From positions 1-9,819 of the forward strand of contig DUOU01000269.1 of assembly GCA_012838685.1 (NCBI GenBank): a stretch of 9,819 nucleotides of DNA. Direction: 5' to 3'. The notes under the pieces were generated by a model, which made no database searches, was not told where the DNA came from, and worked only from the letters and a program-made list of their open reading frames with translations. The position numbers and the translations under genes are program-made. Each line of letters starts with the position of its first letter. The first letter of the stretch is position 1. The stretch is from Bacteroidota bacterium (GTDB lineage Bacteria > Bacteroidota > Bacteroidia > Bacteroidales > VadinHA17). Positions 6,423-9,819 of this stretch are shown piece by piece.

Positions 6423-7859
6423 TTGGCTGCCAATCCCGTACATAATCTCCTGATCAATAACCTGGAATACCAGCCTACCAAGGATCAGTACAATGTACTG
6501 GAAAAGCTCTCCTCGGTAATACAGAAAAACTCGAATGACACTATCCTTGTTATTACCGGTTACGCGGGAACCGGCAAAACGAGCATTATCTCCTCTTTGG
6601 TAAAAAGTCTCGATGTTTTGAGGATGAAATCTGTTCTGATGGCTCCTACCGGCAGGGCGGCCAAGGTTCTCTCCTCATATTCCGGGAAAAAGGCTTTCAC
6701 TGTTCACAAAAAGATCTACCGTCAAAAAACATATAAGGATGGAGAGGGCCTGTTCGTACTGGACAGGAACATAAGTTCAAACACCTGGTTCATAGTTGAT
6801 GAGGCCTCAATGATCTCCAACACTTCAACCGACAATTCAATATTTGGCAGCGGTCGTTTGTTGGAAGATCTTGTCGAATATATCTACACGGGCAAAGAGT
6901 GCAAGTTGATACTCGTTGGCGACACCGCCCAGTTGCCCCCTGTAGGGTCAGATGTAAGTCCGGCGCTGGATATGGCCACGCTGAGTCGTTTCGGATTTCT
7001 CATTGAACATGCCGAGTTGCGCCAGGTTGTCCGTCAAAGCAGGGATTCGGGCATATTGATGAACGCCACCTCAGTAAGAATCCAGATCGCGAGAAAAGAA
7101 CTCAAAACGCCAAAAATAGACTTTAAGGATTATTCCGACATTACCAGGCTCCATGGCACTGAGCTGATCGATGAAATCTCATCGGCCTACTCGGTTTGCG
7201 GAACCGACGGCACCGCTATTGTTGTCAGTTCCAACAGGCTCGCCAACCGTTACAACCAGGGAATAAGAAATTCGATATTTTTCAGGGAGGAGGAGATATC
7301 GGCGGGCGACATTGTAATGGTCGTAAAAAACAACTATTCCTTGATAGACGAAGAGGACGAAAACGGCCCAGGTTTCATAGCTAACGGCGATATCGCCGAG
7401 GTAAGAAGAATCAGGAGGTACGAAGAGCGCTACGGCATGAGATTCGCCACCATGGAACTCTTTTTCCCCGATTACGACCTGTTGGTCGATTCCAAGGTGA
7501 TGCTTGATGTGCTGCATCTCGATTCGCCGGCATTGCCCGCCGATAAGGCCAGGGATTTTTTCTTCAGCGTTGAGGCCGATTATATGGGGGTCAAGACAAA
7601 GAGAAAAAGATATGAGGCCATAAGAGGCAATCCCTACTACAACGCTCTTCAGGTTAAGTTCGCGTATGCCGTAACATGCCACAAATCACAGGGCGGCCAG
7701 TGGAAAAGGGTATTCATAGATCAGGGCTTTTTCAGCAAAAGGGATATATCCCTCGATTACCTGAGATGGTTTTATACCGCGTTGACAAGGGCCACCGAAA
7801 AGATATACCTGGTTAACTTTCCGGACGATTGGTTCGCTGATGATCTCAATCACCAATAA
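6423..7859 (+). CDS. Superfamily 1B DNA helicase, RecD/Dda-like AAA family ATPase
   Basis: This is an ATP-driven DNA helicase, presumably moving 5' to 3' like other SF1B enzymes and acting in cytoplasmic DNA repair or replication. Visible motifs in order: Q-like motif YQPTKDQ (16-22), Walker A GYAGTGKT (46-53), motif Ia APTGRAAKVL (74-83), Walker B VDEASM (125-130), motif III GDTAQLPPVG (166-175), motif V AVTCHKSQGGQW (426-437) and motif VI YTALTRATE (461-469). At 478 residues it is much shorter than RecD2 (about 700 or more) and lacks its N-terminal extension. It resembles the compact helicases that neighbour DUF3822 and rsmD in Bacteroidota. No in-frame ATG lies near the N-terminus; the TTG at 6423-6425 follows a good promoter, so I use it. 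Its 3' end overlaps the convergent yjbQ by 14 bases. Confidence 0.92.
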   Translation: MAANPVHNLLINNLEYQPTKDQYNVLEKLSSVIQKNSNDTILVITGYAGTGKTSIISSLVKSLDVLRMKSVLMAPTGRAAKVLSSYSGKKAFTVHKKIYRQKTYKDGEGLFVLDRNISSNTWFIVDEASMISNTSTDNSIFGSGRLLEDLVEYIYTGKECKLILVGDTAQLPPVGSDVSPALDMATLSRFGFLIEHAELRQVVRQSRDSGILMNATSVRIQIARKELKTPKIDFKDYSDITRLHGTELIDEISSAYSVCGTDGTAIVVSSNRLANRYNQGIRNSIFFREEEISAGDIVMVVKNNYSLIDEEDENGPGFIANGDIAEVRRIRRYEERYGMRFATMELFFPDYDLLVDSKVMLDVLHLDSPALPADKARDFFFSVEADYMGVKTKRKRYEAIRGNPYYNALQVKFAYAVTCHKSQGGQWKRVFIDQGFFSKRDISLDYLRWFYTALTRATEKIYLVNFPDDWFADDLNHQ

Positions 7860-8262
7860 TCTTGATAAGAACCCTTTTACTTCTTTTCCCGTCAAATTCA
7901 CCGTAAAATATCTGCTCCCACGGGCCAAAGTCAAGTTTTCCGTTGGTTACGGCGACCACCACTTCACGGCCCATCAGGGTACGTTTGATATGGGCATCGG
8001 CATTATCTTCGAAGCCGTTGTGCATATACTGTGAATATGGTTTTTCGGGCGCCAGCTTCTCCAGCCAGACCTCAAAGTCGTGGTGCAGGCCCGGCTCATC
8101 GTCGTTTATAAAAACACTTGCCGATATGTGCATGGCGTTAACCAGGCAAAGACCCTCTTTTATTCCGCTCTCCCTGAGCGCCTCATCCACCTTACCGGTA
8201 ATATTGATAAATGCCCTGCGTGTAGGCGTGTTGAAATGGAGTTCTTTTCTAAATGATTTCAT
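7846..8262 (-). CDS. yjbQ: YjbQ family protein (UPF0047, secondary thiamine-phosphate synthase-like)
   Basis: A 138-residue cytoplasmic protein of normal family length. Conserved segments visible are NAMHISAS (42-49), NDDEPGLHHD (53-62), HNGFEDNADAHIKRTLMG (81-98) and GPWEQIFYGEFDG (113-125), with the histidines and acidic residues expected to bind a metal. Members of this family were reported to have weak thiamine-phosphate synthase activity; the physiological role is unclear. The frame reaches a TTG at 8301, but the ATG at 8260-8262 begins at the family N-terminus. A near-consensus -7 element TTTATTTG (8299-8306, minus) lies about 37 bases upstream. The gene converges on the helicase gene and overlaps its end by 14 bases. 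There is no thiamine gene nearby. Confidence 0.93.
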   Translation of the reverse strand: MKSFRKELHFNTPTRRAFINITGKVDEALRESGIKEGLCLVNAMHISASVFINDDEPGLHHDFEVWLEKLAPEKPYSQYMHNGFEDNADAHIKRTLMGREVVVAVTNGKLDFGPWEQIFYGEFDGKRSKRVLIKIIGD

Positions 8263-8300
8263 ATTTTTTTGGATTTTACTTGTTAACTTATATTTTCCCA

Positions 8301-8411
8301 AATAAAGTATGGGTTTATCGGGTTGCGCATATGAGCCGTTGCATAATCAGGGTACTTTGTTGTCTGTCACAATGCAAGCAATAGTGGGAGATTAAGCTAC
8401 AATACTTTATT
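8301..8411. repeat. Spacer between yjbQ and hepT bounded by a perfect 10-base inverted repeat
   Basis: AATAAAGTAT (8301-8310) and ATACTTTATT (8402-8411) are exact reverse complements separated by 91 bases. The enclosed sequence holds no open frame of note. The left arm overlaps a near-consensus promoter element of yjbQ, so this may be chance in AT-rich DNA, an operator-like site or the scar of a small element. Confidence 0.35.
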
Positions 8412-8431
8412 ACACACAGATATTCAATAAC

Positions 8432-8796
8432 TTATAATATATTGTCAATGCTTTTTTGTTCATCTCTTATCACTTCGGCTATCTGATCGGATAATTCAGG
8501 TATCTTATTTCTTACAACGTCCCAAACAATCGAATAATTGATTCCCATATAATCATGAATCAGCCTATCTCTCATCCGGCCATATTTTTCCAATTAATCA
8601 AATCCCATTTTATTTTGAAATCAGCTGGGATTTTCTTCGTTGCTTCTCCTATTATTTCCAGACTCCTTACAAGTGCTCTTTTCAATGTTTCATCTTGCAA
8701 TAAATTGTCCTTGGAAAAATCATTACCAGTTACAGATAAAATGAACTTACATTCATCAAAAATATGTCTTAAATATTCAATAGGCTCTTTAGACAT
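8432..8796 (-). pseudogene. hepT: HepT-like HEPN toxin (DUF86), broken by a one-base frameshift
   Basis: HepT toxins are small HEPN ribonucleases neutralised by their MNT partner. The first frame gives 74 residues, ending in the family segment WKNMAG at a TGA (8572-8574). The family continuation MRDRLIHDYMG and a helical tail to a TAA at 8432-8434 follow in the next frame (47 residues). One base is missing from the Gly codon before the conserved Met, at about 8575-8577. The catalytic motif Rx4HxY (RDRLIHDY) lies wholly in the second half. Restoring one base would give about 121 residues, a normal HepT length. The second half begins at an ATG that overlaps the TGA as ATGA, so reinitiation could make it as a separate peptide. 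The start at 8796 overlaps the mntA stop by 8 bases (ATGTCTAA), the usual coupled arrangement. It may be a pseudogene, a split gene or a sequencing error. Confidence 0.85.
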
Positions 8797-9085
8797 ATAA
8801 TACTTCCTTTAAAATCTTTGGACCTATATGTGGGCTTAATCCATTTTTTGTAACAATCTCAACTTTTTTATTCTTAAAAAGTTTTTCGAAATAATCATAT
8901 GCGGCCATAAAATTGTCGAAACTCTCTTTATCCGGGTCAAAATCAATCAGGATATCAATATCACTTTTTTTTGATTGTTCATCTCTCACATAAGAACCAA
9001 ATAATCCAATATTCTGAATCCCAAATTTTGTCAGTTCGGCTTTATGTGCCTTTATAGTATCTAATATGTGGTCTTTTGTTGTCAT
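8789..9085 (-). CDS. mntA: MntA-type minimal nucleotidyltransferase antitoxin
   Basis: A 98-residue MNT-fold protein with the full motif GSx10DxD: Gly30-Ser31, then Asp42 and Asp44, with a likely third carboxylate at Glu76 in VEIVT. In studied MntA/HepT pairs the antitoxin transfers AMP units to the Tyr of the toxin's Rx4HxY motif and so blocks it. The frame extends to a TTG at 9112, but the ATG at 9083-9085 begins at the family N-terminus (MTTKDHILD) and lies just downstream of a promoter element. The gene is intact, overlaps the toxin start by 8 bases, and is first in the pair. No residue needed for catalysis appears to be lost. Confidence 0.93.
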   Translation of the reverse strand: MTTKDHILDTIKAHKAELTKFGIQNIGLFGSYVRDEQSKKSDIDILIDFDPDKESFDNFMAAYDYFEKLFKNKKVEIVTKNGLSPHIGPKILKEVLYV

Positions 9086-9101
9086 GATAATTCTGATAGT
9101 C

Positions 9102-9134
9102 CAAATATACAAATCTTTTTTGAGCAGCGATCAA
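9102..9134 (-). promoter_or_regulatory. Likely promoter of mntA-hepT
   Basis: The minus strand has TATATTTG at 9102-9109, a perfect -7 match, and TTG at 9132-9134, separated by 22 bases, slightly long for a -33 box. Transcription would start near 9095, about 10 bases before the mntA ATG. Confidence 0.45.
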
Positions 9135-9187
9135 CTGCGTTTTTTCGCCCACAAAGAGATTGCCCCCAACTTTTGCAGGATAGTTTA

Positions 9188-9616
9188 TTATTGATCCAGC
9201 TTTTTAAAGATCTTGGCCATTGTTTCCGCATCTATTGATTCCATGTCAACCAATTTTAACGACTTGACCATTTTTTGTGTCGTCGTTTTATAGTGTTTGA
9301 AATGGGGCGTCTCCAAATGCGACGCATATGCATCTTCACCGGAATATATTTCCAAAAGTCTGATTTGTGTCGGATTCTCCTTTTGGAACATGGGGTAAAT
9401 ACAAATTACGCCCGGTTCCAAACGAACAGAGGCTTCTGACTCTTCTTTCAGAATCGAGATATATTCATCAAGATATAAAGAATCTATTTCAATTTCCGCT
9501 ATTCTGATTATCATGGTGTCATAGTTAATTTTACTTATATCCCGGCTATTTTCAATACAGGAATTGCCAAATATTGCTATCAACAAAACTAAGGGTCCTA
9601 ATATTAATTTTTTCAT
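9188..9616 (-). CDS. Lipoprotein with antibiotic-biosynthesis-monooxygenase (ABM, YgiN-like) domain
   Basis: The 142-residue product begins with a lipoprotein signal: MKK, a hydrophobic stretch (4-16) and FGNSC with Cys20 as the lipid-modified residue. Asn and Ser before the Cys make the lipobox slightly atypical. Residues from about 35 to 115 look like a dimeric ferredoxin-like ABM domain: RIAEIEIDS, LDEYISILKEE, SVRLEPGVICIYPMFQKE, QIRLLEIYSGEDAYASHLETPHFKHY. Cytoplasmic relatives such as YgiN are quinol monooxygenases, and others are cofactor-free oxygenases. The substrate of an exported version is unknown. The ATG at 9614-9616 lies 11 bases after the stop of the upstream AbiEii-like gene, so the two are probably cotranscribed. 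A 102-base gap and a new promoter separate it from mntA. The domain call is firm in character but the function is not. Confidence 0.8.
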   Translation of the reverse strand: MKKLILGPLVLLIAIFGNSCIENSRDISKINYDTMIIRIAEIEIDSLYLDEYISILKEESEASVRLEPGVICIYPMFQKENPTQIRLLEIYSGEDAYASHLETPHFKHYKTTTQKMVKSLKLVDMESIDAETMAKIFKKLDQ

Positions 9617-9627
9617 TTGTTTTTGTG

Positions 9628-9819
9628 TTATAATGCTAATTTCTTTAAGTTACGCTTAACGCTTCTAACCACCTCGTCAAAGTCAGGCAAATCTTGGATT
9701 TGATCAGCCAAGGAAGATTGCCAACGTCCTTTGTATTGTGGTAGTCGCTGTTCCAGTTTCTTGTGAAATTCAGTAGGGTCTATCTCCTTGCTTTCACACT
9801 TGGTTCTAAACTCTGCCGC
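9628..9819 (-). CDS. Partial gene, C-terminal 63 residues, possibly AbiEii/AbiGii-type nucleotidyltransferase
   Basis: The minus strand is open from the right edge (9819) to a TAA at 9628-9630. The tail contains LEQRLPQYKGRW, an amphipathic segment, then LPDFDEVVRSVKRNL, and ends KKLAL. The pattern of a Trp about a dozen residues before a LPxFxEV helix resembles the C-terminus of AbiEii/AbiGii toxin family nucleotidyltransferases, which occur in abortive-infection and toxin-antitoxin pairs. The catalytic part and any antitoxin partner would lie beyond the edge, so the family is only a suggestion. No promoter or terminator is seen between it and the next gene. Confidence 0.55.
   Translation of the reverse strand, partial: AAEFRTKCESKEIDPTEFHKKLEQRLPQYKGRWQSSLADQIQDLPDFDEVVRSVKRNLKKLAL

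Noticed and set aside
7179..7682. 167-codon minus-strand frame inside the helicase gene
   Set aside because: It is a shadow frame of the helicase, which has all SF1 motifs in the other strand.
9113..9187. Possible terminator after the ABM lipoprotein gene
   Set aside because: Only stems of 3-4 bp (GCG/CGC, GCAG/CTGC) near T runs can be drawn, which is too weak to call.
1..9819. CRISPR array, complete insertion sequence or integrase gene
   Set aside because: No regularly spaced repeats were seen apart from the coding GGAP tract, and no transposase or recombinase motifs appear in any frame examined.

Overview
The window looks like chromosomal DNA of a member of the Bacteroidota, probably Bacteroidales. 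The evidence is an rsmD gene preceded by a DUF3822 gene, a RecD-type helicase diverging from them, exported sugar enzymes with Tat signals, and at least five matches to the Bacteroidota -7 promoter consensus TAnnTTTG, three of them the identical octamer TATATTTG. Shine-Dalgarno sequences are weak or absent, as is usual in this phylum. I cannot name the species.

Layout, left to right. (1) 1-821: an open reading frame on the minus strand runs off the left edge; it is a probable secreted protein of unknown function with no in-frame ATG at its N-terminus. (2) 952-1454: a decayed C-terminal fragment of a Fic protein lies just downstream of a tRNA-Asp(GTC) gene, which has its own terminator and promoter. 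(3) 1534-4676: two exported sugar enzymes on the minus strand, a Gfo/Idh/MocA oxidoreductase followed by a xylose-isomerase-like TIM-barrel lipoprotein. Between them lie a large imperfect RNA hairpin and a separate promoter. Both proteins carry Gly/Ala/Pro-rich low-complexity inserts. They probably act together in the periplasm on sugars or glycosides. (4) 4918-7859: a housekeeping block in which DUF3822 and rsmD overlap on the minus strand and a superfamily 1B helicase diverges from them on the plus strand. (5) 7846-8262: yjbQ on the minus strand, overlapping the helicase tail to tail. (6) 8432-9819: an accessory block on the minus strand with the tail of a possible AbiEii-type nucleotidyltransferase, a small lipoprotein with an antibiotic-biosynthesis-monooxygenase (ABM) fold, an intact mntA antitoxin, and a hepT toxin gene broken by a one-base shift.

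The most interesting spot is the mntA/hepT pair. The antitoxin keeps the full GSx10DxD motif. The toxin is cut at a one-base deletion just before its Rx4HxY active site, and the deletion leaves an ATGA stop/start overlap. The window therefore holds either an inactivated toxin or a toxin split into two coupled halves. Together with the Fic remnant beside the tRNA and the AbiEii-like tail, three genes of toxin or defence type sit around an otherwise ordinary core. I did not find a clearly new multi-gene system.
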